DNA of 64,000 bases from the NCBI RefSeq assembly GCF_020531965.1, contig NZ_JAJAWH010000004.1:124001-188000 (forward strand), read 5' to 3'. The stretch is from Pseudorhizobium xiangyangii. GTDB taxonomy: Bacteria; Pseudomonadota; Alphaproteobacteria; Rhizobiales; Rhizobiaceae. The first letter of the stretch is position 1, and every line of letters begins with the position of its first letter. Below are positions 46,313 to 56,551 of this stretch, in pieces. The translations under genes were made by a program, and so were the position numbers. The notes beneath the pieces are model-generated. The model was not told the DNA's origin and searched no databases. It saw nothing but the letters and a program-made list of their open reading frames with translations.

Positions 46313-46657
46313 ATGTCGACAGTTTCAGCCTCACCTTTTGCCCAGTTGCCAGAAGCGCCCTATTACATTGTCGCGTTCTCTTCCCGTCGTACCGAGGGCG
46401 AGAACGGCTATGGCACCATGGCCGATACCATGGTGAAACTGGCCGGCGAGCAGCCGGGCTTTCTGGGGGTCGAGAGCGCGCGGGGCACCGATGGCTTCGG
46501 CATCACCAACTCCTTTTGGGCGGACGAAGAGAGCATCCGGGCCTGGAAAGCCGTCGTGTCGCATATGGCAGCACAAAAGCTTGGACGCGAGCGGTGGTAC
46601 GAGGAATATCAGGTGCGGATCGCTCGGGTTGAGCGCGCCTACGGTTTTGGCAAATAG
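46313..46657 (+). CDS. Antibiotic biosynthesis monooxygenase (ABM)-like protein
   Basis: A 114-residue ferredoxin-like-fold protein of the ABM superfamily. YYIVAFSSRRTEGENGYGTMADTMVKLAGEQPGFLGVESARG and WADEESIRAWKAVVSHMAAQKLGRERWYEEYQVRIARVER match the strand-helix plan of the group. These proteins include quinone- and haem-modifying oxygenases that need no cofactor; the substrate here is unknown. It is followed closely by the agmatinase gene. Confidence 0.85.
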   Translation: MSTVSASPFAQLPEAPYYIVAFSSRRTEGENGYGTMADTMVKLAGEQPGFLGVESARGTDGFGITNSFWADEESIRAWKAVVSHMAAQKLGRERWYEEYQVRIARVERAYGFGK

Positions 46658-46685
46658 GAACGAGACGACATAGGAACGAGACGAC

Positions 46686-47636
46686 ATGGCGAGCAAATCC
46701 ATCGACAATGCGTTCACCGCAAAGTCTGTCCGCGGTGCAGCGACCGACCCGACCTATGCAGGCGCCCTCTCCTTCATGCGGCGCAGGTACTCCAAATCGC
46801 TGGAAGGGATCGACGCCGTCGTTCTCGGCATCCCCTTCGATGCCGCCGTGTCCAACCGGCCCGGCGCCCGGTTCGGGCCGCAGGCCATCCGGCGTGCGTC
46901 GGCAATCTTCGACAACGACCCGCAATACCCCTTCTCGCGTGATCTGTTCGAGGCCATGGCCGTCATCGACTATGGCGATGTGCTGCTCGACTACGGCAAC
47001 CACCAGCAGACGCCGGGACTGATCGAGAAGGAAGCCGAGACGATTATTGCATCGGGCGCCTTTCTTCTGGGGCTTGGCGGCGATCATTTCATCACGTGGC
47101 CGCTGCTCAAGGCGCATGCGGCCAGGCACGGTCCCCTCGCGCTGGTCCATTTCGACGCGCACCAGGACACCTGGGACGACGACGGCCAGCGCATCGACCA
47201 CGGCTCGTTCGTGGCTCGTGCCGCGCGTGAAGGCGTGATCGATCCTGCCCGCTCCATCCAGATCGGCATCCGGACACACGCCCCGCAAGACTTCGGCATC
47301 AAGATCCTGCACGGATACGAGGTCGAGGATCTCAGCGCCCAGGCGATCGCCGACCAGATCCTCGCCCATGTCGGCGACCGTGCCTGTTACCTCACCTTCG
47401 ACATCGATTGCCTCGACCCGGCCTTCGCGCCGGGCACCGGCACACCGGTCGCAGGCGGCCCCTCCAGCGCCAAGATCCTTTCGGTGCTGCGCAAATTGCA
47501 GGGGCTCGATATCCGCGGTGCGGACGTGGTCGAGGTGGCTCCTGCCTACGATCATGCGGACGTAACCGCCATTGCTGGTGCAACGGTGGCCATGTATATG
47601 CTTGGATTGAAGGCGGAACGGCTCGCAGGACGCTGA
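46686..47636 (+). CDS. speB: Agmatinase / ureohydrolase
   Basis: A 316-residue arginase-family enzyme, most likely converting agmatine to putrescine and urea. Manganese ligands are visible in LGLGGDHFITW, HFDAHQDTWDD and FDIDCLDPAFAPGTGTPV, and GARFGPQAIRRAS is the N-terminal family motif. Related enzymes act on guanidinobutyrate or other guanidino compounds, so the substrate is not certain. A 16-bp tandem duplication lies exactly before its ATG. Confidence 0.88.
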   Translation: MASKSIDNAFTAKSVRGAATDPTYAGALSFMRRRYSKSLEGIDAVVLGIPFDAAVSNRPGARFGPQAIRRASAIFDNDPQYPFSRDLFEAMAVIDYGDVLLDYGNHQQTPGLIEKEAETIIASGAFLLGLGGDHFITWPLLKAHAARHGPLALVHFDAHQDTWDDDGQRIDHGSFVARAAREGVIDPARSIQIGIRTHAPQDFGIKILHGYEVEDLSAQAIADQILAHVGDRACYLTFDIDCLDPAFAPGTGTPVAGGPSSAKILSVLRKLQGLDIRGADVVEVAPAYDHADVTAIAGATVAMYMLGLKAERLAGR

Positions 47637-47709
47637 TGCGGCATCGGCACGTGCTCGAAGATCGAGTCAACCGACTGCGCTAACCAATTGAATTGACGGG
47701 ACAAGGGCG

Positions 47710-48642
47710 ATGGCAAAGATTTTCATTGATGGCGAACACGGCACTACGGGCCTGCAGATCCGCACGCGCCTGGCCGCCCGCCGCGACCTCGATCTCCTGT
47801 CTATCCCCGAAGCCGAACGCCGCAATCCGGCCATGCGGGAAGACCTGCTCAACAGCGCTGACATCGCAATCCTGTGCCTGCCCGACGATGCATCGCGCGA
47901 AGCTGTCGGCATGCTCGCCGGCAATAACAAGGTACGCATCATCGACACGTCGACGGCCTACCGCGTAGATCCTTCGTGGGCCTACGGCTTTGCAGAGATG
48001 GACAAGGCACAGAAGGCGAAGATCCGCGATGCGCGCCTTGTCTCCAATCCCGGCTGCTACCCGACGGGAGCAATCGGCCTCATCCGGCCGCTCCGGGCTG
48101 CCGGCGTCCTGCCGGACGGCTATCCGGTGAGCGTCAATGCGGTGTCCGGCTATACCGGCGGCGGCAAGCAGATGATCGCACAGATGGAAGACCCTGACCG
48201 CGAGGACGCGATTTCGGCCAACCACTTCGTCTACGGCCTGACGCTGAAGCACAAGCATGTGCCGGAAATGGAGATCCACGGCCTGCTGGACCGCGCGCCG
48301 CTCTTCTCCCCCGCTGTCGGACGGTTCCCGCAGGGAATGATCGTCCAGGTGCCGCTCTTCCTGCAGGATCTGAAGAACGGTTTTACACGCGAGAGCGTGC
48401 ATAAGGTGCTGGTGGCGCATTATGCCGGCCAGAAGGTCGTCGAGGTGGTCGGCCTGGAGGAGAGCAAGAACCTCGCCCGGATCGACGCCGAGGAACTTGC
48501 CGGCCAGGACACGATGAAGCTCTTCGTCCTGGGCACGCCCGGCGGCGACCACATCAATCTCGTTGCGGTCCTCGACAACCTCGGCAAGGGAGCCTCCGGC
48601 GCCGCCGTGCAGAACATGGACGCCATGCTTTCGGCAGGATGA
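47710..48642 (+). CDS. argC: N-acetyl-gamma-glutamyl-phosphate reductase (type 2)
   Basis: A 310-residue enzyme of arginine synthesis that reduces N-acetylglutamyl phosphate to the semialdehyde with NADPH. The catalytic cysteine is C116 in [11 protein letters not shown]. The short N-terminus [17 protein letters not shown] and the length near 310 define the type 2 form. argC follows rplM-rpsI in many rhizobia; here two genes are inserted between. Its stop overlaps the next start by 4 bases (ATGA). Confidence 0.97.
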   Translation: MAKIFIDGEHGTTGLQIRTRLAARRDLDLLSIPEAERRNPAMREDLLNSADIAILCLPDDASREAVGMLAGNNKVRIIDTSTAYRVDPSWAYGFAEMDKAQKAKIRDARLVSNPGCYPTGAIGLIRPLRAAGVLPDGYPVSVNAVSGYTGGGKQMIAQMEDPDREDAISANHFVYGLTLKHKHVPEMEIHGLLDRAPLFSPAVGRFPQGMIVQVPLFLQDLKNGFTRESVHKVLVAHYAGQKVVEVVGLEESKNLARIDAEELAGQDTMKLFVLGTPGGDHINLVAVLDNLGKGASGAAVQNMDAMLSAG

Positions 48643-49481
48643 CGACGAAGCTTCCATCACTGCCTACCGTCTGGCAGGTCGAGAGCGCGCGCCAGATTGC
48701 TGACACGGTAGTCGGCACCGTCTACGAGGTGACGCGCGCCGGCGGCGAGCGCGACATCGTCAAGGTGTTGAAGCCGAAAGCCCTGGACGACAGCCTTCGC
48801 GGCGCTGACTTCCTCGACTGGCGCAATGGCGCCGGGTGTGTGAGGCTCATCGCACGCTCCGACAATATCCTGCTGATGGAGCATGCGGGGACCCTGACGC
48901 TCAGGGACCGGATTGCCTCGCATGGCGACCGGGATGCGACGATGATCGCAGCCGCAGTGCTCAAGGAATATCACGGCGCTTCCGACCAGCGGCCACCCGC
49001 AAGCCTGCAGCCGCTCGACCGCTATTTCGAAAGCCTGTTCCGCAAGGCGAAGCAGGATCGCTCCGCCAACGGCAGCAGCATCTACGTCGAAGCCGCGGTG
49101 ATGGCCCAGGAGCTTCTGGCCAACCAGCCGGACATGAAGCCGCTGCACGGCGACCTGCATCATGAGAACGTCATGCTCAGCCCGCGCGGCTGGATCGTCA
49201 TCGATCCAGCCGGACTGGTCGGAGACCCGGCGCTCGATGTCGCCAACATGTTCTCCAATCCGATGGACCGTATCGACCTTACCCGAGACGAGGAGCGGAT
49301 CGTCTGGATGGCGCAGGTGTTTGCCGAGACGCTGAACCGGGATATCCGCACGATCCTGCGCTACGCCTTTGCCTATGGCTGCCTGTCGGCAGCATGGCAT
49401 GACGAGGACGGCAATGATGTCGAACGCGACAACGAACTAGCTGTCGCTGAAGCCGTCAATGCCGCCCTCGGCAGCACCTAG
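48639..49481 (+). CDS. Aminoglycoside/hydroxyurea phosphotransferase-like kinase
   Basis: A 280-residue protein-kinase-fold phosphotransferase of the APH(6)/hydroxyurea-resistance group. [28 protein letters not shown] holds the catalytic Asp, the metal Asn and the second metal Asp. VKVLKPK carries the ATP-binding lysine and LLMEHAG the hinge. Chromosomal members may act on small metabolites rather than drugs. It is translationally coupled to argC, and its stop codon overlaps the stop of ctaA on the other strand. Confidence 0.87.
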   Translation: MTTKLPSLPTVWQVESARQIADTVVGTVYEVTRAGGERDIVKVLKPKALDDSLRGADFLDWRNGAGCVRLIARSDNILLMEHAGTLTLRDRIASHGDRDATMIAAAVLKEYHGASDQRPPASLQPLDRYFESLFRKAKQDRSANGSSIYVEAAVMAQELLANQPDMKPLHGDLHHENVMLSPRGWIVIDPAGLVGDPALDVANMFSNPMDRIDLTRDEERIVWMAQVFAETLNRDIRTILRYAFAYGCLSAAWHDEDGNDVERDNELAVAEAVNAALGST

Positions 49482-50578
49482 TTCAGAACCTTGACCGTCA
49501 CTTCATGCGGGTACTCGCCAACGAAGGCGCGCCAGTGCGCGACGGCAAAGGCCAGAACGATCAACGCCATGCCCTGATGGGCCAGCGCCGTGTGGAGATG
49601 CACCTGCGACAGCAGCGTGGCGATGCCAATACCGGCCTGAACAAGGATGAGCCCGAGCATCACGACCGAACGGCGGGCGTGCGTCGTACCGGGAGCATCA
49701 CGCAGCATCGCCACCATGTGCCAGATGGCCAGGAGGAGCAGCGCGTAGGCACCCATGCGATGCACGAACTGCACTGTCTTCGGGTTCTCGAAAAGATTGA
49801 TCCACCACGGCTGCTGGATGAACAGATCGCCGGGGATGATAGCGCCGTCCATGAGCGGCCAGGTGTTGTAGGTCAATCCGGCGTCAAGCCCGGCAACCAG
49901 CGCGCCGAGGTAGATCTGCACCATGCAGAGAACCGCAACGAGAGCCGCCCCGGCCTTGGCCCGCCTATTGGGAGATGTGTCGTCGCTGTGCGGCGCAAGT
50001 CCACGCATGATCCAGACGCAGGCGGCGAAGATCAGACAGGCGATCGTCAGGTGGACGGCAAGACGATATTGCGAAACGCTGGTGAGCTTGCTCAGGCCCG
50101 AGGATACCATCCACCAGCCGATGAAGCCCTGGAACCCGCCAAGAGCGAGCAGACCTATCAGCGGCCGGCGAATGCGCGGCTCGATCTTGCCCGCAAGCCA
50201 GAAGAAGACCAGAGGCACTGCAAAGATGATGCCGATCCCACGGGCGAGGAAACGGTGCGCCCATTCCCACCAGAAGATCCCCTTGAACTCGTCCAGCGAC
50301 ATGCCCTTGTTGATCTGCTGGTATTGCGGAATACGCTTGTAGAGGTCGAACTCCTCCTGCCACTCGCCTGCGGATAGCGGCGGAATGATCCCGTGGATCG
50401 GCTTCCATTCGGTGATGGAAAGACCGGAACCTGTCAGGCGCGTTGCGCCGCCGACGATCACGAGACAGAAGAGCGTGACGATCACGATGCCGAGCCAGAT
50501 GCGCACCAGCCTGCGATCGCGCTCACGCTTATGCGTGTGTCCAAGGATTTCCACTGCTGTTACGTCGGCCGCTGACAT
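49478..50578 (-). CDS. ctaA: Haem A synthase (COX15/CtaA)
   Basis: A 366-residue inner-membrane enzyme with about eight helices that oxidises haem O to haem A for cytochrome aa3 oxidase. [21 protein letters not shown] after the first helix, [22 protein letters not shown] and [10 protein letters not shown] provide the conserved haem-ligand histidines. The ATG at 50578 has AGGAG 6 bases upstream; a GTG at 50584 overlaps that site. It is the alphaproteobacterial/mitochondrial type. Confidence 0.96.
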   Translation of the reverse strand: MSAADVTAVEILGHTHKRERDRRLVRIWLGIVIVTLFCLVIVGGATRLTGSGLSITEWKPIHGIIPPLSAGEWQEEFDLYKRIPQYQQINKGMSLDEFKGIFWWEWAHRFLARGIGIIFAVPLVFFWLAGKIEPRIRRPLIGLLALGGFQGFIGWWMVSSGLSKLTSVSQYRLAVHLTIACLIFAACVWIMRGLAPHSDDTSPNRRAKAGAALVAVLCMVQIYLGALVAGLDAGLTYNTWPLMDGAIIPGDLFIQQPWWINLFENPKTVQFVHRMGAYALLLLAIWHMVAMLRDAPGTTHARRSVVMLGLILVQAGIGIATLLSQVHLHTALAHQGMALIVLAFAVAHWRAFVGEYPHEVTVKVLN

Positions 50579-50726
50579 CGTCACTCCTGGGGGATTGGCG
50601 GTGGCAAGTCAAAATGCCCCGGTTTCTGGCGTTGATTTGCCCCATGGACCCGTGCAAAACAAGCCCCGGCGCTTTGCGGCATGCAGTCGCGGCCATTTTA
50701 CGCGCCAGAACGCCAGGAGAATACAG

Positions 50727-50942
50727 ATGCCGCAACGCCTGCGGAGCTTCATTGGAACAATCCTGATCATCTGCCTGGTGATCGTCTACGCGCTGCTTGC
50801 GACCACGATCGCCACCCTGACGCTTGCGACCTACCCTTGGTGGGTCCACCTGCTCTACTTCCTGTTCTCGGGCCTCGTCTGGATCCTGCCCGCCATGCTG
50901 ATCATCAAGTGGATGGCAGGGCCGGTTCGCAAGAAGAACTGA
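50727..50942 (+). CDS. DUF2842 small membrane protein
   Basis: A 71-residue protein with two membrane helices (about residues 10-33 and 40-62) and a basic tail. The pattern PQRLRSFIGTILIICLVIVYALLATTIA..WWVHLLYFLFSGLVWILPAMLIIKWM matches DUF2842 proteins of alphaproteobacteria. AGGAG lies 8 bases before the ATG. It is often found near cytochrome oxidase assembly genes and here is divergent from ctaA. The function is unknown. Confidence 0.87.
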   Translation: MPQRLRSFIGTILIICLVIVYALLATTIATLTLATYPWWVHLLYFLFSGLVWILPAMLIIKWMAGPVRKKN

Positions 50943-51029
50943 CAGCTCCGTTCCAGCGCGCTTAACCATAACACGATGGTGAGGAACGTTCGGGACCTCC
51001 TGTAAACTCAAAATTGGCAGGTCTGCCCT

Positions 51030-52277
51030 ATGTTGCCCGTTGCAGCCCGGGACAGACTCCATATGCCAATTTCAAACGCCCAGTATGTGACGTCCGCCGA
51101 CAAGGCCGCACCGACGCCTGCGGCGGAGCCCCTCTTCGCTTTCGCCGATCTGCGCCTGGACGTCGTGGATGATCCGTCCGAACTGGAAGCCGAATGGCGT
51201 TTGCTCGCCGCGCTGCCGCGCAATTCTCTGCATCAGGACTTCGACTGGTGCATGGCGTGGTGGTCCACCCACCGCCGGGCGCCGCTTATAGTCCGGGGCC
51301 GGATGCACGATCGTACAGTCCTCATCCTGCCGCTTGAGCAAGCGATCCAACTCACCTTGCGGATAGCGACCGTGCCCGGCGGCCGCTTCAACAACCTCAA
51401 CAGCGGTTTGTTCAGCGCCGACTTTCCTGATCCTTCGCCGGAGGAACTCCGGCTAATCGTCGAATCCCTAAGCAAAATCCTGTCCCGAAGTGCCGACCTC
51501 CTGCTGGTCGACACGCTCGCTCGGACATGGGGCGGCTTTACGCATCCATTCGGCCGGCTCGCAACCGCCGAACATCCGACCCGGACCTTCCAGCTTCCCC
51601 TGCTGCGCGATACGGAGCAGACGATCCGCCAGCTGAACGCCAAGACCCGGAATCGGAGATACCGGATCCAGTGTCGCCGGCTGAACGCGGTCGGCGGCTT
51701 CGATCACATATGCCCAGGGTCTGCCGACGAACAGCATGCGCTTCTCGATCTCTTCTTTCAGCAGAAGGCGCAACGGTTCGCCGCCTTCGGTCTGCCGGAT
51801 GTATTCCAGCCAGCCAGCGTGCGTGCATTTCTGCACGCCCTCATCGACCGGTCGCGGGACGGACCAGACCGCATCCTCACCATGCACGCGATCCGACTGC
51901 GAGAAGAAAAGGACGGGCGCATTGCCGCCATCGCGGCGCTGTCGCGCAAGGGCGGCCATGTCCTTTGTCAGTTCAGTTCAATTGACGAAGGGCTTCATCC
52001 GGAGGCAAGTCCCGGCGACCTGCTGTTCCGCCTGATGATCGAGCAGGCCATAGAAGAGGGCGCGACCGTCTTCGATTTCGGCCTGGGCGACCAACCCTAC
52101 AAGCGCAGCTGGTGTACGCAGGAGACGGTCCTGCACGACATCCTCCTGCCGCTAACGCGGCGCGGCCGGCTTGCCTATCCCGTGCTCGCCGCGCTCCCTC
52201 GCGTGAAAGCCGCGGTCAAGAAGAACGCGGTCCTCTATTCACTGATGCAGAAGCTTCGGACCGCCGTCAGCCGCTAG
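51030..52277 (+). CDS. GNAT/CelD-like acyltransferase of the polysaccharide cluster
   Basis: A 415-residue protein with a duplicated GNAT fold of the CelD/BcsL (Acetyltransf_6) type. The second half contains RFAAFGLPDVFQPASVRAFLHAL, the AALSRKGGHVLCQFSSIDEGLHPEASPGDLLFRLMIE segment and VFDFGLGDQPYKRSW, typical of this group. Such proteins decorate or help synthesise extracellular polysaccharide. The start could also be the ATG at 51063. It converges on the Wzz-like gene, with 13 bases between. Confidence 0.85.
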   Translation: MLPVAARDRLHMPISNAQYVTSADKAAPTPAAEPLFAFADLRLDVVDDPSELEAEWRLLAALPRNSLHQDFDWCMAWWSTHRRAPLIVRGRMHDRTVLILPLEQAIQLTLRIATVPGGRFNNLNSGLFSADFPDPSPEELRLIVESLSKILSRSADLLLVDTLARTWGGFTHPFGRLATAEHPTRTFQLPLLRDTEQTIRQLNAKTRNRRYRIQCRRLNAVGGFDHICPGSADEQHALLDLFFQQKAQRFAAFGLPDVFQPASVRAFLHALIDRSRDGPDRILTMHAIRLREEKDGRIAAIAALSRKGGHVLCQFSSIDEGLHPEASPGDLLFRLMIEQAIEEGATVFDFGLGDQPYKRSWCTQETVLHDILLPLTRRGRLAYPVLAALPRVKAAVKKNAVLYSLMQKLRTAVSR

Positions 52278-52290
52278 CAATTCCTCAATG

Positions 52291-54504
52291 TTACGCAGCC
52301 CGGCTGCGGTCGGAGTTGAGTGCGGCCACGTCTGCGGCCATCACCAGCAGATTGTTGTAGCCTTCGAGCTTGAAGCTCTTCACCAGATCGGCAAGCGCCT
52401 CGCCGTCAGGATCGCTCACCGAGAAGATGATCTCGGCGTCGCGGCTGCGGGTCAGGCGCGCCACACCCTCCACATCTGCCGGACCGCATTCCAGGAGAAC
52501 GAGGTCGTAGGCGTCCGAAAGTGCATCGACGATCATTGTCAGGCGTTCGACACCACGCATTGCGGCAACCGCATCGGCGTTTCCGTGCGGAACGATATGA
52601 GCTTCGGAAACGCGGTCCTGATGGATCGCCTCGCCAAACGCCGCATCGCCGCAAAGAAGATCCGTGATACCCGGCAATGGGCCGTCTACCATCAATCGGG
52701 TCGGGCATGCCGAACCCGTCATGTCGATGACGATGGCAGATTGCCCGCGATCAGCCACTTCTCGCGCCAACAAGACGGTGGCAGTCGATCCCCGGTCGCC
52801 CTCGGGCGATATCGCTATGGCAACGGATACGTCATAGCGAAGCAGGTATGTCGCAACGGTCTCTATGCTGAACGGCTCGTCCGTGGCCAAGGCCGGTGTT
52901 GGAGGTGATGCTGGGGCAGGTGTTGGGACTGATGCCATGGTTCGGGTTGATGCCTGGACTGCAGCCACGACAGGCGCAGGCTGCAAGAGTTCCGGCTCCT
53001 CGCGCACGTCTTCAACATCAGCGTTGAGCCGGTCGAATTCCGCAACCGCATCGGCCTGAATCTGGCGTGCGACCGTTTGCGCTTCGATCGGCCGTTCCTC
53101 ACCCTCGTCAGGGAAGCGCAATGCCCTGCCCGAGAAGAGCTCGCTCATCATGATGGCGATCGCACTGAGGATCAGCGACGCGAGCGTCACGACGATGACG
53201 ATCGGCAGCACCTTGGGGAAGTACGGCTCACGTGGTTCGATGGCGCTTGAAACGATGCGGGCATCGGCCGGTGCCGAGCCAGGATCCTGCCGGGATGCGG
53301 CCTCGCGATAGCGGGCAAGATAGGTTTCGAGAAGCTGCCGTTGTGCGGTCGCCTCGCGCTCGAGTGCGCGCAGTCCGACCTCGTCTTCGCCAACCCTGGC
53401 GGAATCCGCCTTCAACGTGTTCAGCTGCTGGACAAGCTGGCGCTCGCGAATACGAGAAACCTCCGCCTCGTTATCCAGGCTTGAGAGTATTTTCCGGGTC
53501 TCGCTGCCGATCTGTCGCTGAATGCCCTGAAGCTGCGCCCGAAGCCCCCGCAGGCGCGGATGGCTTTCCAAAAGCACGGTCGCCTGATCCGAGATCTGCG
53601 CCTGAACATTGGCCTCGGTCTCTTTCAGCCGCTGGATGACCTGCGAGCCGACGACATCCGCCAGAGTGTCCGATTCCCTGCCAGCCTCGACCGCAGTGCG
53701 GACATTTTCCGCCCGCGCTTCCGCATTGGCACGCTCGCCGCGGACGCGAGCAAGCTCTGTCGAAATATCGTTCAGCTGCTGCGATGCGAAGCTGCTGGTC
53801 TCGGTCGTCTGGAACAGGCCGGCATCGGAGCGATAGTCGGCAACTTTCCGCTCGGCTTCCCGCACGCGTTCCGTCAACGTGGCGATTTCCGGCTCAAGCC
53901 ATTTTGCCGCGTTTGACTGCGTGTCGAGCTTGGCGCCGCTTTGCAGCGTCAGATAGACCTCTGCCATCTCGTTGGGGATCGCAGCCGCGAGTTTTGGATC
54001 GTGAGAAGAGAACTCGATCGCGATGACGCGGGAGTTCTCGACGGGGAATACCCTAAGCTTCTCCCGGAATTCACGGACGACACGTTCCTCCGGTGCCAGG
54101 TCCCGGGGGTTTTGCTTGACACCCAGCAGGACCAGAGGATTTGGAAACAGAGACTGGCTGTCCGGGTCGAACTCGGCGACCTCATATAGACGCAGATCCC
54201 GGGCAACCTGCTTTATCAGATCGCTGGACTGCAAAACCTCGGCCTGGCTTGCAATATTGAGTGCATCCAGGACGGGATCATTGCCCGCTTGCGGCTGCGC
54301 TCCCGAGAAACTGGGTGTGCGTGACTCGATCAGCAGCCTCGCCTCCCCCCTGAAGCTGGGCGTCATCAAGGTCGTTGCAGCGAAGGAGACCCCGGCTGCA
54401 AAAACAGCAATGCCGAGCACTCTTCCTCGACGCTGCCAGACCGCCGAGGCGAGGCGCCCCAGATCGATATCCGCGTCCTGATTGTTGCCCATTACGCCCG
54501 ACAT
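52291..54504 (-). CDS. Wzz/Wzc-type polysaccharide chain-length protein with degenerate kinase domain
   Basis: A 737-residue inner-membrane protein. Helices lie at about 29-49 and 431-453, with a periplasmic coiled-coil (205-400) between and EPREPYFPKVLP before the second helix. The cytoplasmic C-terminal domain has the BY-kinase fold order, but its P-loop reads SPEGDRGST (no Lys), the A' motif is VIDMTGS and the B motif DLVLLECGP. There is no C-terminal tyrosine cluster, so it is probably not a kinase. The ATG at 54504 has GGAG 8 bases upstream; the longer frame runs into the Wza gene. It controls chain length and export with Wza. Confidence 0.9.
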   Translation of the reverse strand: MSGVMGNNQDADIDLGRLASAVWQRRGRVLGIAVFAAGVSFAATTLMTPSFRGEARLLIESRTPSFSGAQPQAGNDPVLDALNIASQAEVLQSSDLIKQVARDLRLYEVAEFDPDSQSLFPNPLVLLGVKQNPRDLAPEERVVREFREKLRVFPVENSRVIAIEFSSHDPKLAAAIPNEMAEVYLTLQSGAKLDTQSNAAKWLEPEIATLTERVREAERKVADYRSDAGLFQTTETSSFASQQLNDISTELARVRGERANAEARAENVRTAVEAGRESDTLADVVGSQVIQRLKETEANVQAQISDQATVLLESHPRLRGLRAQLQGIQRQIGSETRKILSSLDNEAEVSRIRERQLVQQLNTLKADSARVGEDEVGLRALEREATAQRQLLETYLARYREAASRQDPGSAPADARIVSSAIEPREPYFPKVLPIVIVVTLASLILSAIAIMMSELFSGRALRFPDEGEERPIEAQTVARQIQADAVAEFDRLNADVEDVREEPELLQPAPVVAAVQASTRTMASVPTPAPASPPTPALATDEPFSIETVATYLLRYDVSVAIAISPEGDRGSTATVLLAREVADRGQSAIVIDMTGSACPTRLMVDGPLPGITDLLCGDAAFGEAIHQDRVSEAHIVPHGNADAVAAMRGVERLTMIVDALSDAYDLVLLECGPADVEGVARLTRSRDAEIIFSVSDPDGEALADLVKSFKLEGYNNLLVMAADVAALNSDRSRAA

Positions 54505-54669
54505 GCCCAAGCTCCAACCTTGCCAATACGCGCGATGGTAAACCCGTATGGTAACGCGACGGTTAATGGCTGCGATCGGACGACCGGGGGATGCGTGGGC
54601 TTTACTCGGTATTAACCCTAATGGTTCGATAACGGGTCTGTCCAATTGCACAGCCGGAGCTTGAAGCGA

Positions 54670-55245
54670 ATGCCCTTCGCACGCAGAACATCCCTGATGG
54701 CACTCGCCCTCGCGTCTGTGGCGATGGGTCTGACGGCCTGTTCGACATCGCAGCCCGCACCGAAGTCCTTTCAGGAAGCAACCATTCAACCCTATCGCCT
54801 GGACAGCGGCGACCGGCTTCGCGTCACCGTGTTCGAGCAGCCCGGCCTGTCCAATAGCTATACGGTCGACCAGGCAGGCTACATCGCCTTCCCGCTGATC
54901 GGCCAGGTCGCCGCCCGCGGCGAGACCCTTCCCAAGCTTGAAGGTGCGATCGCTGCCCGCCTCAAGCAGGGATATCTCCGCGACCCGGATGTGACGATCG
55001 AAGTCGATCGCTACCGGCCCGTGTTCGTCATGGGCGAAGTGGGACGGCCTGGACAATATTCCTACGTTCCCGGCATGACCATCCAAAACGCGGTCGCAAT
55101 TGCCGGCGGCTTCACCCCGCGCGGCTACCAGCGCGACGCCGACGTAACCCGGAGGATCAACGGCCAGGCCATCAGCGGGCGGACGCCGGTTTCGAGCCCC
55201 GTACTTGCCGGCGATACGATCTATGTCCGCGAGCGGCTGTTCTGA
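54670..55245 (+). CDS. Wza-like polysaccharide export lipoprotein
   Basis: A 191-residue outer-membrane lipoprotein. The signal peptide ends at LTAC, the lipobox. The polysaccharide export (Poly_export) domain YRLDSGDRLRVTVFEQPGLSNSYTVDQAGYIAFPLIGQV spans about residues 43-120 and an SLBB domain (VFVMGEVGRPGQYSYVPGMTIQNAVAIAGGF) follows. It is shorter than E. coli Wza (379) and lacks the C-terminal helix that spans the outer membrane there. The ATG at 54670 is preferred; a TTG lies 24 bases upstream. It is divergent from the Wzz-like gene. Confidence 0.92.
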   Translation: MPFARRTSLMALALASVAMGLTACSTSQPAPKSFQEATIQPYRLDSGDRLRVTVFEQPGLSNSYTVDQAGYIAFPLIGQVAARGETLPKLEGAIAARLKQGYLRDPDVTIEVDRYRPVFVMGEVGRPGQYSYVPGMTIQNAVAIAGGFTPRGYQRDADVTRRINGQAISGRTPVSSPVLAGDTIYVRERLF

Positions 55246-55251
55246 TCGACC

Positions 55252-56391
55252 ATGACCGATGCCGCAAAGCTGCGAATCCTGCACTGCTTCAGATCGCCGG
55301 TCGGCGGCATCTTTCGCCATGTCCGCGATCTGGTCGAAGAACAGCGGGCGGCCGGCCACGAGGTAGGCATTCTGTGCGACAGCACGACGGGCGGCGCCCA
55401 TGAAGACCGGTTGTTCGACAGCATAACACCACTGCTTTCCCTGGGCCTGACGCGGATCCCGATGCGTCGCGCCATCACGCCTTCCGATCTCCCAGCCCTT
55501 TACAGGAGCTATAAGCATATCAAGAGCTTGCGGCCGGACATCTTGCACGGACACGGCGCCAAGGGTGGCGCACTTGCCCGTCTGATCGGCTCAACCTTGC
55601 GGGTAAACAAGTTTCGCGTAGCCCGCCTCTATTCGCCGCATGGCGGCAGCCTGCACTTCGATGCGTCCAGCCTGACCGGCAAGGCGATCCTCCGGCTGGA
55701 ACGCTTCCAGGAGCGCTTCACCGACGCCCTCGTCTTCGTATGCGACTATGAGCGACGCACCTACGAAGCGAAGGTTGGGCACTCTCACACCCGCCAGCAG
55801 GTCATCCTCAATGGCGTTCGCGACCGGGAATTCGAGCCGGTGCCGGCGGGTTCCGATGCCGTCGATTTCCTCTATATCGGTATGCTGCGGGACCTGAAGG
55901 GACCGGACATCTTCATAGAAGCATTCGCGCAGACAGAACGTCAGTTGGGGCGCCCCCTGTCCGCGCTCATGATCGGCGACGGGCCGGACCGCGATCGCTA
56001 CGAAGCCATGATCCTCGAACGCGGCCTCATGCGGCGGATACGGATGCAGGACGCCATGCCGGCACGGGAGGCTTTCGCCATGACACGCGCCGTCGTCGTC
56101 CCGTCTCGCGCCGAGGCCATGCCATACATCGTCATCGAGGCCCTTGCGGCCGGCAAGGTCGTCATCGCCTCCCGCGTCGGAGGAATTCCCGAAATCCTGG
56201 GCGCCGCGAGCGAGGCTCTCGCCACCCCCGGTGATGCCACCGACCTGTCCCGGATCATGGCACTGGCTGCCACCGATCCCGACTGGCACGACCGCGTCAT
56301 GCCCAAGGCCACCGAATTCAGGTCCAGATTTTCGACGTCCGCCATGGCGAGCAACATGCTCGACCTGTACCGGAACGTGCTCAGCGCCTGA
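55252..56391 (+). CDS. Glycosyltransferase family 4 protein
   Basis: A 379-residue GT-B glycosyltransferase. The N-terminal acceptor domain has SPVGGIFRHVRDLVEEQRAAGHEVGIL, and the C-terminal donor domain has FLYIGMLRDLKGPDIFIEAF, MIGDGPDRDRYE and VVPSRAEAMPYIVIEALAAGKVVIAS with the EX7E-type glutamates. It should add a sugar to the lipid-linked repeat in the cytoplasm. It starts 6 bases after the Wza-like gene. Donor and acceptor are unknown. Confidence 0.93.
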   Translation: MTDAAKLRILHCFRSPVGGIFRHVRDLVEEQRAAGHEVGILCDSTTGGAHEDRLFDSITPLLSLGLTRIPMRRAITPSDLPALYRSYKHIKSLRPDILHGHGAKGGALARLIGSTLRVNKFRVARLYSPHGGSLHFDASSLTGKAILRLERFQERFTDALVFVCDYERRTYEAKVGHSHTRQQVILNGVRDREFEPVPAGSDAVDFLYIGMLRDLKGPDIFIEAFAQTERQLGRPLSALMIGDGPDRDRYEAMILERGLMRRIRMQDAMPAREAFAMTRAVVVPSRAEAMPYIVIEALAAGKVVIASRVGGIPEILGAASEALATPGDATDLSRIMALAATDPDWHDRVMPKATEFRSRFSTSAMASNMLDLYRNVLSA

Positions 56392-56551
56392 TATCGGAAC
56401 ACAAGGCCCTAAAGCGTTTTTTAGCAACTTCCTGCTAGTCCGGGTGACAGAGCGGCCGGAGGTATGCCGCAGGAGGATCAGTGCGCTGAACGAACTGGGC
56501 AAAAAGGACCAATTCGACATCGAATCCCTGCGCCGTCAGGCCTCGGGTCAG

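Noticed and set aside
48639..49481. Acquired aminoglycoside-resistance gene
   Set aside because: Codon use matches the host, it is translationally coupled to argC, and there is no mobile context; a chromosomal metabolic kinase is more likely.
54505..55554. Upstream extension of the Wzz-like reading frame to 1087 residues
   Set aside because: The extension runs antisense through the clear Wza-like gene and glycosyltransferase start, and a good ribosome site precedes the ATG at 54504.
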